Shown here piece by piece: positions 11,534 through 19,832 of a stretch of DNA of 61,249 nucleotides (its first letter is position 1; each line of letters begins with the position of its first letter). Both the position numbers and the translations under genes were made by a program. The stretch comes from an uncultured Lentisphaeria bacterium (GTDB taxonomy: Bacteria > Verrucomicrobiota > Lentisphaeria > Victivallales > Victivallaceae). The stretch is from contig CASDQW010000031.1 in NCBI GenBank assembly GCA_949282965.1, positions 1-61,249 of the forward strand, read 5' to 3'. The notes below the pieces were generated by a model. The model did not search any database and was not told the origin of the DNA. It saw only the letters and a program-made list of their open reading frames with translations.

Positions 11534-12157
11534 TTAATAGCCGACCGTCACCGGGCGAGGCTTCGGCCGGTAGACCCGGAGATTCCGATATTCCGCCGCC
11601 GACTGGTATATGCCGAAACCGAAATATCCCGGCTTATCCGCCGCCGGGGGCGCCGGATCGGCAAAGAAACTCACCAGTTCTCCGTTCAGCGCCACAAACG
11701 CATCGCCGCCGACGGTGCCGGACAGAACGTGTACCGTCTCTCCCGAAACCAGCGGGCGCCAGACGCCGAACAGTGAAGGACGAAATCGGGGCAGTTTTTC
11801 GATCCCCACATAATCTCCATACCAGCCGCCGATGCACCCGAGATATCCCTCTCCCCACGGTTTTTCCTCAAAGGAGGTCTGCCACAACCAGATAAGATCA
11901 TGCCGCGAAGGCGGCAGCAACCGGGCGTCAAATTCAAGCAGAATATCCCCGGCAACCGGGTACCGATAGAAGATCTGTCCGTGCCGTCCCCGGCCATCGT
12001 CGTGCCAGACGCCCTGCAGGCTGCCGTTTTCCATACGCCACTCTCCGGCACCTCTGACGATACTCCAGTCTTCAGGTGTAAATTGATCGAATGCAAACAG
12101 TAATTCGGAATCCTCCGGGGCCACCTCCCGGTCAATCAAGCGCACCGATGATTTCAT
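11534..12157 (-). CDS. concanavalin-like lectin/glucanase-fold protein (DUF1961-like)
   Basis: A 207-residue protein with a probable jelly-roll fold: FDQFTPEDWSIVRGAGEW, NGSLQGVWHDD, then ILLEFDARLLPP and GYFGFGIYQSAAEYRNLRVY. This resembles DUF1961-type domains found in polysaccharide-use clusters; an exact family call is an inference. No signal peptide is seen. The frame extends upstream to 12304, but the ATG at 12157 is chosen because it has GCAGGAG six bases ahead and forms an ATGA overlap with the stop of the symporter gene. As last gene of the lyase operon it may bind or modify the imported sugar. Confidence 0.72.
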   Translation of the reverse strand: MKSSVRLIDREVAPEDSELLFAFDQFTPEDWSIVRGAGEWRMENGSLQGVWHDDGRGRHGQIFYRYPVAGDILLEFDARLLPPSRHDLIWLWQTSFEEKPWGEGYLGCIGGWYGDYVGIEKLPRFRPSLFGVWRPLVSGETVHVLSGTVGGDAFVALNGELVSFFADPAPPAADKPGYFGFGIYQSAAEYRNLRVYRPKPRPVTVGY

Positions 12158-13962
12158 ATGTCTCCTGCGGCGGGGGGTTGTTGCTCCCGCGGCTGTCGGT
12201 AAGATAACACGGACTTTCCGTCCGCGCAAGTCGCCATCTTCCGGGCGGCATACAGGAGAACGGCCCCCGTCAAGGCGATTCCGCCGCCGACGCCCAGCGG
12301 ACACCAGATTCCGGCGGCGGAACGTCCGCCTGCAGCCAGCAACGCAACAAACAGACCGCCGGCCAGCGCCGCGCGGCCCAATATCAACAGCTGGACTCGG
12401 TCATTGGAATACCCAACCTCCGTTGGGAAATCGACCGGAGTATTCATCTTCCGGTAAAATGCCGCCACCCGGGCCGCATAACGGGCAGAATCATATTTTC
12501 TGAGCGGTACAGACAACCAGACCGCCAACGTAGTTATGCCGCTCACCCAGAAAACCTGCTCATGATAGAAGAAACGTCCCCGGCCGCAGCACTCCAGTCC
12601 CCAGAGCAGCAAAGAACAACCGAATCCCACTGTCATGGCGACCAACGGCGTCCACTGCGGCATGCGTTTCCAGACCAGCCCCCAGAACATCGGCACCGCC
12701 ATCGGCAAGCCAAGCAGTGCGCCGATCACCAGAACAATCTGCAGCGGACCAGTACCGCTGACCGCGTATAAAATCGACAACCCCACCGTCAGCATCCCCG
12801 ATCCCAGCACATAGAGACGGCTGAGCTGCAGCAATTCTTCCGGCGTACGCCGTCGCCAGTGCAGTATCCGTGCAAGCGCCGGATACACGTTCAGCATGAA
12901 ACTCCCCGCCCCACCGTTGAGTGCAGTATCCATCGTGCTCATCGCTGCAGCGAACATCGCGACCACCATCATTCCGGTCATGCCTGCAGGAAGCAGCTGC
13001 ATGGAAACCACCGCATAAGCACCGTCCGCCGGATCAGCCAGACCGGAGAGAGCCATCACCTCCTTCTTATAGAAAAAGCGCGCGGTAAAGGGAGGAATAA
13101 AAACCAATACGCTTCCCACCAGGCTCAGTACGATATTCAACAGCATCGCCTTCTCCGCTTCCCGCCCGTCCTTGACCGAAAAATTAGTCACACCGACGCC
13201 AAAGACATTAACCAGCGATACCAGCAACAGGGCCACCGTCCAGGGCACGGAATAATAGCTGTCGCATGCCGCCACCGGCTTGAACAACCGGAACGCCTCC
13301 CGCAATTCCGGGTCGACCGCCCGTGCCAGAAAGCCGGATAAACCACCGCACTTCATCAAACAGAGCACACTGAGCAAAATGGTCATACCGAACAAAATCA
13401 GACATTGCAGAAAATCATTCGCCATCACCGCCCAGCGTCCGCCGGCCACACTGTAAAACAAAATCACCGCTCCCAGTACGACAATCAACACTATCATATC
13501 AAACCCGAATACCGCCGCCACGAAAATCGCCAGCGTATACAGAACCAGTCCGCTTCCGGCAAATCCCGTCAGCAATGAAATCAATGTATATACCTGCTGG
13601 GTTGCCGGATTGAAGCGCTCCCGGTACACCTCCCCCATCGTGGTCAACCGTTTCTGGCGGCAGCGTGCCGCATAGAACCGATAGACCGCCAGATTGATCA
13701 ACGGCCCGGAAAGATAAATCAGCAGAACGCTCCACCCCGCCGAAAACGAAATCCCCGCCGCCGCCGTAAAAGTATACGCAGATACACCTGAAACATAACT
13801 GCTTGAGCCACAGAGCCACCAGCTTCCCTGACTGCCGCTGCGGAAGTAATCCCCGGTGTTTCGGTTCATCCGTCGAAATACCAGTCCGAGCACCATCAGA
13901 AACATCAGGTAAACCCCGATGACGCCGTACTCCATCGTCCAGCGATAGTCCGTCATTCCCAC
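12154..13962 (-). CDS. sodium:solute symporter (SSS family)
   Basis: A roughly 600-residue inner-membrane protein with about 13-14 hydrophobic segments. Segments such as RSGSQGSWWLCGSSSYVSG and SAYTFTAAAGISF near the N-terminus and AMSTMDTALNGGAGSFMLNV in the middle fit the sodium-coupled SSS family. The likely cargo is a mono- or oligosaccharide or uronate released by the adjacent lyase. The GTG at 13962 has GGAG five bases ahead; an ATG at 13956 would make a classic ATGA overlap with the upstream stop, so either start is possible. Its 3' end overlaps the lectin-like gene by four bases. Confidence 0.9.
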   Translation of the reverse strand: MGMTDYRWTMEYGVIGVYLMFLMVLGLVFRRMNRNTGDYFRSGSQGSWWLCGSSSYVSGVSAYTFTAAAGISFSAGWSVLLIYLSGPLINLAVYRFYAARCRQKRLTTMGEVYRERFNPATQQVYTLISLLTGFAGSGLVLYTLAIFVAAVFGFDMIVLIVVLGAVILFYSVAGGRWAVMANDFLQCLILFGMTILLSVLCLMKCGGLSGFLARAVDPELREAFRLFKPVAACDSYYSVPWTVALLLVSLVNVFGVGVTNFSVKDGREAEKAMLLNIVLSLVGSVLVFIPPFTARFFYKKEVMALSGLADPADGAYAVVSMQLLPAGMTGMMVVAMFAAAMSTMDTALNGGAGSFMLNVYPALARILHWRRRTPEELLQLSRLYVLGSGMLTVGLSILYAVSGTGPLQIVLVIGALLGLPMAVPMFWGLVWKRMPQWTPLVAMTVGFGCSLLLWGLECCGRGRFFYHEQVFWVSGITTLAVWLSVPLRKYDSARYAARVAAFYRKMNTPVDFPTEVGYSNDRVQLLILGRAALAGGLFVALLAAGGRSAAGIWCPLGVGGGIALTGAVLLYAARKMATCADGKSVLSYRQPREQQPPAAGDI

Positions 13963-16900
13963 GCGCTCTCCCGCAGCAGAATCATTCCCCTGCCGGAAGC
14001 CAAAGCCGCTGTTCCGGGAACCATCACCGCCATCGGCCGGCTTATATCATCCGGATCCCGCACGCAGGAGATCCGCCCCCTGGGAATCCCCTTGCCATCC
14101 AGCAGATAGGCGAATCCGTCCTCGCAAATCACCAGCATCCGGTCGCCAGCTCCGGTCACGGCAGCAATCGGTGCGGGGAACTGGCGCATGCCGCTCCTCT
14201 TTCCCGGCCCGTCAAACCAGGTCAGCGTTCCCGATGCCGCCCCGACAAACAATCGCCCCTCTTCCTTGTCCCCACCTTGCAGCACGCACATCCCCATCGG
14301 TTTTCCTCCGACGTTTACTGCTGGAATCAGCCGCTCGTTCTTCCCCGGCTTCCCGTGAAAGTACACATAACCGTCCGAACGTCCGGTAACCGCGTACTGC
14401 CGCGCATCTCCGTCCACCATAACGGCGACAGCAGTAACCTCCGGAGAATAATTCTCCCGCGAAAGCCGCTGCCCCTGCGCATCCAGGATCGACAGATCAT
14501 AATATTCGCTTCCTGCCACCACCTCGTCCCGTCCATCGCCATCCAGATCCGCCGCAATCCCGTGGGTGGCTGCATGATAAATATAACTGATCCAGAGCTC
14601 CCGCAGCTGGGCGTCATATGCACTGTAGCTCCAGCCTTCGCTGCCGACAACCAGCGCATCTGCTTTGCCGTCCCTGGAGAAATCGGCGGTAAATAACGTC
14701 ACCGGGCGTCCGTAACGTCGGCCATAGTTCGGTACTGCGCGTTCCGTCCGGACGTTTCCCTCTTCATCCAGCAGATAAAGCCGCCCTTCTCCGCCTCGCT
14801 CCGCCGGGCCGCAACCAACCGCCCAGTACCTTCCGGAAGGTGCATCCCAGAATACCGCCGCAACAATCGGTCCGGCAAGTTTCCTGCGGAAAAGTTCCGC
14901 GCCGGATTGGTCCAGTATCAAAAAAGTCCCATCCGCCAGACCAACGCCAAACTTTTTTTCCCCTTCTGCCAGCGCCGTCACTGCGGCAGAAAAGTCGATC
15001 CGGGCAACCGCCTGCTTCTCCGGCACCGCCAGAGGCGCCGATTCCGTAATCGGCAAAAATGTTCCCGCCGATCCGGCCCGCCGCAGGATATCCGCGGTCT
15101 CCGGCGGCAGATCTGTGGCCGAAAGGGCGATCGTCCCATCGGGCGCAACGGGATAACGACGCGTACCAATCAACAGCCGCCGTACGCCCAATCCGGTCAC
15201 CCCCTGCGGTCCGATAAACAAGCGTTCCGCTTCCACATCCAGTCCATCCGTTTTCCATGAGCCGCGCAGCGCCAGACGCGGAAATTCCGGAACCATCGCC
15301 AGGAATACTCCTTCTTCCAGCCGAAGCAGCGGAACCGGAGCCGGATTCTCTCCGGGACGGGGTGTTAAAAACTGCACCAATTCAATGCGGTCCCCGCTCC
15401 GCCAGTCCCCTTCCTTGCGAAAACGCACCACTCGGGTCTCCGGTCCCGCGAGGCGATACGCATCCAGCACCCCATTGGGCAATGCGTGGCAGCATTCCAA
15501 CCGGGAATCGCGCAACATCCCGGATCCATCTCCGGAGGAAATGAAAAAATAGCGGGAGGCACCGGCCGCCTCTCCTGCCCGCTGACTCAAGACGACGCCC
15601 TGCGCATGCGGTTTCCATTCACCAATACCGCGCCAGACCGTTTCCGCGACATAGTGACCGTCCCGGCGTACCTGCAATTCGTCTATCACCCAGAATCCAT
15701 TGCCGCGCTCCCAGGCAATATTCCGCGTCCAGTCCACACCGTTGCATTCCTCCAGCATGGAGGACAGCAGCGCACTGTCCCGCTCCCGGTTCTGCACCGC
15801 CGCCCGGAGCCGCGCAAAACGTCCATTCATCGGAATCGGGGGCGAAACCTCGGACAACTCCGCGGCCTGTCCGTCGCGACAGACCACCAGCGAGTTGTGA
15901 TCCTGCGGATAACGCCGTACATAATCTCCCTCGAACAACCAGAGGTTCCGCCCCTGCCAGTACATACCGATCCCGTTGGCGTCGAAATGTCCGTGCACCC
16001 CGCCGTGAATACCGGTTACCGACAGAAAATCCGCACCGTCCTCCCAGCCGCCCCGGAACACCGCCTTGTCAATCGCCGGCGGTGCGGTATCGTCCGGGAT
16101 CCCGAACCATTGCTGTTTCGCCGCCGCTGCCGGTGTCACCAGCAACCCCAGCGTTTCCAGTCCCGGTGCGGGCAGGTCGCGGCGGAAATTCCATTTCGCA
16201 AGTTTCCTCCGCATGGCGCCCGTGGCGTTGCGTTCAATCAGTCCGAGCAGGAATTCCGCTTCGGTATCCCCGAGAATATCGGACGCGACCCGCAATTGCT
16301 CTTCGCATCCGACCGATTGCAAAGCCTGTGCATCACCGAACCCGGTAATGCAGCCCCGATGGCAGAACAGCGCCTTGCAATATTCGATGTATGCGCGAAA
16401 CTCCGGATTATCAAAGAAACTCCGAGGATAGCGCCCGCTCGCCTGCGCATAGTCCATGAAAATCGCATAGGCCAGAAATTGATAGCCTGCCGCGTCCTCC
16501 GGTGAGAACGGCGCCACCGCCACCGCATCAAACAGAGTATCTGCCACCGCCGTAAAATAGCGCGGCGGCGCATAATCCGGATAATGTGATGCAAAATACC
16601 GTCCGACCGCCGCCATGCTCCGGGCCGAAAAGCAAATGGAGTTGGAAAGCGGCTCCACCTTGCCGGCATCATAATTCTCCATCGCCGTGCGGAAGGGCAG
16701 CAGCGTAATCTGTTCCGACACCTTGCGCATGAGCTCCGCCGCCATTCGCGCGTCCGCCTCCGTCCAACCGGAATCCTCTTCAATCAGGTCGATGATCTGC
16801 GGAAAACGGTAAAAGACAAAGTGCGGTGGATCATCCCCGTCGTCCTGATAGCAGCGGTCATAGCTCTCACCATATAACCGCAGCATCCGGATCAGAATTT

Positions 16901-17591
16901 CCGCCCGCTCCGCACTTCCTTCCAGACGATACGCTGCGGCCGCGGCCGCCAGGTCGGTGTCCAGTCCGTAATAATTTTTCAGACGACTGCGTCCGGAAAT
17001 CCGTTCCTGCAGTGCCGCAAACGGTGCCTCCACTTCGGAGGCGGCGACCGGGTGACCGGAATGGTTTTCGCACTCCATGAAGTGCGGAACCGTTCCGGAA
17101 GCGGGAAATTTCTCAAAGAAACGTTCGATCCCGCGCAGAACGGCCTTCTCGTCCGGGCCTCCGAAATACAAAATGTCCCGCTTCCAATCCAGAGCATCCG
17201 GGATCGTGCGCAACTCGAAGCCATCCGGATTCTCCGCCAGCAACCCGTTGGCGTTCAATCGCATCAGCCAGCTGTTCCCATTGCTCTGCCCGAACAGAAT
17301 CAGCGGCCGTCCGTCCTGCGGCACCGCATCCGCCGCCACCAGCGGCAGCGAACAGTGCCAGCGTTCCCGGAAAGCACGTTGCAGGACAACACCGCCACGC
17401 CCCCCCCGCCCATACTCTCCGGCAACGATAATTGCATTTTCCAGTGATATGGTTCGCTTCGGCCGATACACCGGAAAATCCAGGGGCAGCGGTGAAGTCG
17501 GAAGCCGTTCCAGTTTCCCGCCTGCATCCATCGCGCCGCGGCTGTCAAGAAAACATCCCAGTACCATACAGATTGCCAACAGTGTTTTCAT
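13953..17591 (-). CDS. secreted heparinase II/III-like polysaccharide lyase with C-terminal beta-propeller
   Basis: A 1212-residue protein with a Sec signal peptide (MKTLLAICMVLGCFLDSRG). An N-terminal helical (alginate-lyase-like) part is followed at about residues 520-620 by a heparinase II/III C-terminal-type segment (GGVHGHFDANG, LWLFEGDYVRRY, DHNSLVVCRDG). The last 350 residues are propeller-like repeats with Ca-binding style loops (ADLDGDGRDEVVAGS, DFSRDGKADALVVGS). It would cleave an acidic polysaccharide outside the cytoplasm; the substrate is unknown. A one-base gap separates it from the pseudopilin gene, and its stop overlaps the symporter start. A run of eight G (17400-17407) lies in the 5' coding region. 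Confidence 0.82.
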   Translation of the reverse strand: MKTLLAICMVLGCFLDSRGAMDAGGKLERLPTSPLPLDFPVYRPKRTISLENAIIVAGEYGRGGRGGVVLQRAFRERWHCSLPLVAADAVPQDGRPLILFGQSNGNSWLMRLNANGLLAENPDGFELRTIPDALDWKRDILYFGGPDEKAVLRGIERFFEKFPASGTVPHFMECENHSGHPVAASEVEAPFAALQERISGRSRLKNYYGLDTDLAAAAAAYRLEGSAERAEILIRMLRLYGESYDRCYQDDGDDPPHFVFYRFPQIIDLIEEDSGWTEADARMAAELMRKVSEQITLLPFRTAMENYDAGKVEPLSNSICFSARSMAAVGRYFASHYPDYAPPRYFTAVADTLFDAVAVAPFSPEDAAGYQFLAYAIFMDYAQASGRYPRSFFDNPEFRAYIEYCKALFCHRGCITGFGDAQALQSVGCEEQLRVASDILGDTEAEFLLGLIERNATGAMRRKLAKWNFRRDLPAPGLETLGLLVTPAAAAKQQWFGIPDDTAPPAIDKAVFRGGWEDGADFLSVTGIHGGVHGHFDANGIGMYWQGRNLWLFEGDYVRRYPQDHNSLVVCRDGQAAELSEVSPPIPMNGRFARLRAAVQNRERDSALLSSMLEECNGVDWTRNIAWERGNGFWVIDELQVRRDGHYVAETVWRGIGEWKPHAQGVVLSQRAGEAAGASRYFFISSGDGSGMLRDSRLECCHALPNGVLDAYRLAGPETRVVRFRKEGDWRSGDRIELVQFLTPRPGENPAPVPLLRLEEGVFLAMVPEFPRLALRGSWKTDGLDVEAERLFIGPQGVTGLGVRRLLIGTRRYPVAPDGTIALSATDLPPETADILRRAGSAGTFLPITESAPLAVPEKQAVARIDFSAAVTALAEGEKKFGVGLADGTFLILDQSGAELFRRKLAGPIVAAVFWDAPSGRYWAVGCGPAERGGEGRLYLLDEEGNVRTERAVPNYGRRYGRPVTLFTADFSRDGKADALVVGSEGWSYSAYDAQLRELWISYIYHAATHGIAADLDGDGRDEVVAGSEYYDLSILDAQGQRLSRENYSPEVTAVAVMVDGDARQYAVTGRSDGYVYFHGKPGKNERLIPAVNVGGKPMGMCVLQGGDKEEGRLFVGAASGTLTWFDGPGKRSGMRQFPAPIAAVTGAGDRMLVICEDGFAYLLDGKGIPRGRISCVRDPDDISRPMAVMVPGTAALASGRGMILLRESAWE

Positions 17592-17592
17592 T

Positions 17593-18366
17593 TCAAAACC
17601 GGTCCCAGTGATTGTCGATCAGAACATCGCTGCGAAACGGATCCACCCGGCACGGATCCAGCGCACTGTTCGGCAGCAGCAGCGTATGGGCCTCATAGGA
17701 CGGTGTCCGGTGGTTCGACACATGTCCGTCCACCCACAACACGTTCACCGACGAACGATGCCGTGGCGACAGCGCTCCCATTGATCCGGTATGGCTGTAA
17801 TATTCCGTGATATAAGACCCCTGCGACGGCTTGCTGCCGGTCATGGCGTCCGTCACCGAAATCGTCGCCGACGGTCGGCGAATCTGGTTGAGACGAGCCG
17901 GAGGCCCGGTCGGCGTCACCAGACCATTATTGGCTCCGGCCACCCGGCGACTGCCAAAAATGAAGCCGTAATTGGCACCGTAGTCGATATACTGCCCCCA
18001 GGAACTGGCGATATTTTCCGGAGTCAGCGCCAGTACCTGAGAACGCACCGCGCTGCGCTGTGCCGGACAGAAGAAAATCGCCATGCTCCGCCCGACTCCT
18101 GCAGCCAGGTAACCGCCCTTGGACAGCAACACTTGCCAGAAATGGAATCGCAGGTCCTTTAATTCGTAAGGCGGCATGTAATCATGATGGTCTCCGTTGT
18201 AGAACATAATGGCGGTTCCGACTTGACGTTCGTTGCCGAGACAATTGGCCGTGTAGGCGCGTTCCCGTGCCCCGTTGAGTGTTGGCAACAGCATGGAGGC
18301 CAGAATCGCGATGATCGCGATCACCACCAAGAGCTCGATCAGAGTGAACATGCGCTTTCTGGTCAT
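17593..18366 (-). CDS. prepilin-type protein with H-X9-DG signature
   Basis: A 257-residue protein beginning [18 protein letters not shown], a class III (type IV pilin-like) signal with a short basic leader before FTLIELLVV and one N-terminal membrane helix. Near the C-terminus [12 protein letters not shown] gives the H-X9-DG processing-associated signature common in Planctomycetes, Verrucomicrobia and Lentisphaerae. Such pseudopilins are often encoded inside polysaccharide-use loci; a role in display or transport of the substrate is inferred only. AAAGGAG seven bases ahead supports the ATG at 18366 over an upstream in-frame start at 18405. It directly precedes the lyase gene. Confidence 0.9.
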   Translation of the reverse strand: MTRKRMFTLIELLVVIAIIAILASMLLPTLNGARERAYTANCLGNERQVGTAIMFYNGDHHDYMPPYELKDLRFHFWQVLLSKGGYLAAGVGRSMAIFFCPAQRSAVRSQVLALTPENIASSWGQYIDYGANYGFIFGSRRVAGANNGLVTPTGPPARLNQIRRPSATISVTDAMTGSKPSQGSYITEYYSHTGSMGALSPRHRSSVNVLWVDGHVSNHRTPSYEAHTLLLPNSALDPCRVDPFRSDVLIDNHWDRF

Positions 18367-18492
18367 ACGGAACTCCTTTCGGTTGGCTGTATTGAGTGAC
18401 TTCATCGAGCAGCGGCAATATTACCCCTGGGGGGATGCTCTCCTCCCTGAAAATTAAGGAATTAGATTGATTCTTTCGCAGAAACCGGGACC

Positions 18493-19530
18493 TTATCCCG
18501 GAGGATGGGCGATCCGGCCGGCCACGTAAATACGCTTCGGTTCGGATTCCGGATTCTGGATCCGGCTGATGCACTCGGCGATGGCGATCCGGCCGATGTT
18601 CCGCCAGTTGACCGCAATGCTGGGAAAGTGATGCATCTCAGGAACCTGCAGATTTTTGCCGTCGATACCAAGCACGGTAATGTCCGCCGCCAGCGGCCTG
18701 CCGTCGTGCTCGCGGGCATAGCCTTTGCTAGCCGCGTCCAGAAGGCTGTCCGAGGCGAAAAGATATCCATGATCACGCCGAAAGTCGAATTGGACTTTCA
18801 GATAACCGCCCTGATATTCGGCGCCGCCGGAAAAATATTCTCCGCCCTCCGCTTTCCAGAGCGATTCAAAAACCGACAGCCGGGTGTCGTAAACCGGACG
18901 CGGGGCTCCGATCCCATGGACTTTGCGGATTCCCGCCTCCCGGAAGTAGGCTGCGGCGGCACGGGCCGCGGCAAAAGGATCCAGATCGACAACCGAAATC
19001 GTCTCGTCATACATCGAATGCATCAGGATTCCCACAGTCGGCATGGGCAGCGGCATATGTTCCATGGTGGTGTCGTACTCGCTGAGCAGCAGGACGCCGT
19101 CCACACCACGCGCCAGGCGAGCCAGCACCATTTCGTCCACACTGAAAAAGGGCAGCATGGCCAGACGCAATCGAATGCCGTGGATTTCCGCGTATTCCTT
19201 AATGCCGCAGATACAGGCCCCGTACAACTCCGTATTGCGCATGACTCCGAACACCGCCAGTTCATATCCGCCGTCACGCCCGCTGCCGGCAACGCCGCCT
19301 CCCCGGTACCAGTTTTCCGCCACGAGCACGCCGCTGCGTGCTTTCTTGACCAACATACCGCGTTCCACCAGATAATTGACGCCGCTGAGCGCGGTGTTCT
19401 GAGAAATATGAAACCGGCGCGCCAGCTCCCGGGTGGAAGGAATCCGACTTCCTCCCGGATACTGTCCGGAGAGAATCTGCTCTTCCACATATTCCACCAG
19501 CGGGCGGGCTTTCAGCGATGCGTCCAGCAT
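18493..19530 (-). CDS. GntR-family regulator with LacI-type sugar-sensing domain
   Basis: A 345-residue regulator. Residues 8-75 are a GntR winged helix (QILSGQYPGGSRIPSTREL, RRFHISQNTALSGVNYL, VERGMLVKKARSGV). Residues 95-345 resemble a periplasmic-binding/LacI-type effector domain (GVDGVLLLSEYD, YLFASDSLLDAA, ITVLGIDG, PSIAVNWRNIG). This AraR-like layout usually responds to a sugar. It is 127 bases upstream of the pseudopilin-lyase-symporter genes and is expected to control them. GGAG lies five bases before the ATG, and a near-consensus promoter precedes the gene. Confidence 0.9.
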   Translation of the reverse strand: MLDASLKARPLVEYVEEQILSGQYPGGSRIPSTRELARRFHISQNTALSGVNYLVERGMLVKKARSGVLVAENWYRGGGVAGSGRDGGYELAVFGVMRNTELYGACICGIKEYAEIHGIRLRLAMLPFFSVDEMVLARLARGVDGVLLLSEYDTTMEHMPLPMPTVGILMHSMYDETISVVDLDPFAAARAAAAYFREAGIRKVHGIGAPRPVYDTRLSVFESLWKAEGGEYFSGGAEYQGGYLKVQFDFRRDHGYLFASDSLLDAASKGYAREHDGRPLAADITVLGIDGKNLQVPEMHHFPSIAVNWRNIGRIAIAECISRIQNPESEPKRIYVAGRIAHPPG

Positions 19531-19571
19531 GGAAACTCCATTAGCCTGTTTGCACGTGTCTTTCTGTTTTC

Positions 19572-19600
19572 ATTATAGTATGAATCAGAAGCGGCGACAA
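19572..19600 (-). promoter_or_regulatory. promoter for the GntR regulator / polysaccharide locus
   Basis: On the minus strand TTGTCG (19595-19600) and TATAAT (19572-19577) have a 17-base spacer, about 40 bases before the ATG at 19530. No equally good promoter is seen between the regulator and the pseudopilin gene, so the operon may be read from here. Confidence 0.7.
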
Positions 19601-19773
19601 TGGCATAAATGTTTTTTTTACCATTTTTTTTCTTTCAGATTGCGCAGTTTCATCCACATGAAAAAAAATCACAACCATTTAAAAGAAAAAATATTGTAAT
19701 AAAAACAACAGCGCTTTTCTGCGCCTTGCGGCAATCAGCCTATCCGAACTGAACAATCAGATTCTTTCAGAAA

Positions 19774-19815
19774 CAAAAAAACCGGACCGGCCCCTTCGTT
19801 CCCTCCAGGTCCGGT
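19774..19815 (-). terminator. intrinsic terminator after the secreted propeller gene
   Basis: On the minus strand ACCGGACC (19808-19815) pairs with GGTCCGGT (19781-19788), followed by a run of T (19774-19780). It lies 18 bases after the stop at 19833. Confidence 0.85.
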
Positions 19816-19832
19816 CCGGAGATGCCTGCTGC

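Larger units (their letters stand above)
19531..19832. other. AT-rich intergenic region, no gene
   Basis: About 300 bases without an open frame that looks real. It contains the regulator promoter at the left, a terminator for the propeller-protein gene at the right (19774-19815), and between them an A/T-rich stretch with several T or A runs of seven to eight. No tRNA or known RNA fold is seen. Confidence 0.6.
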
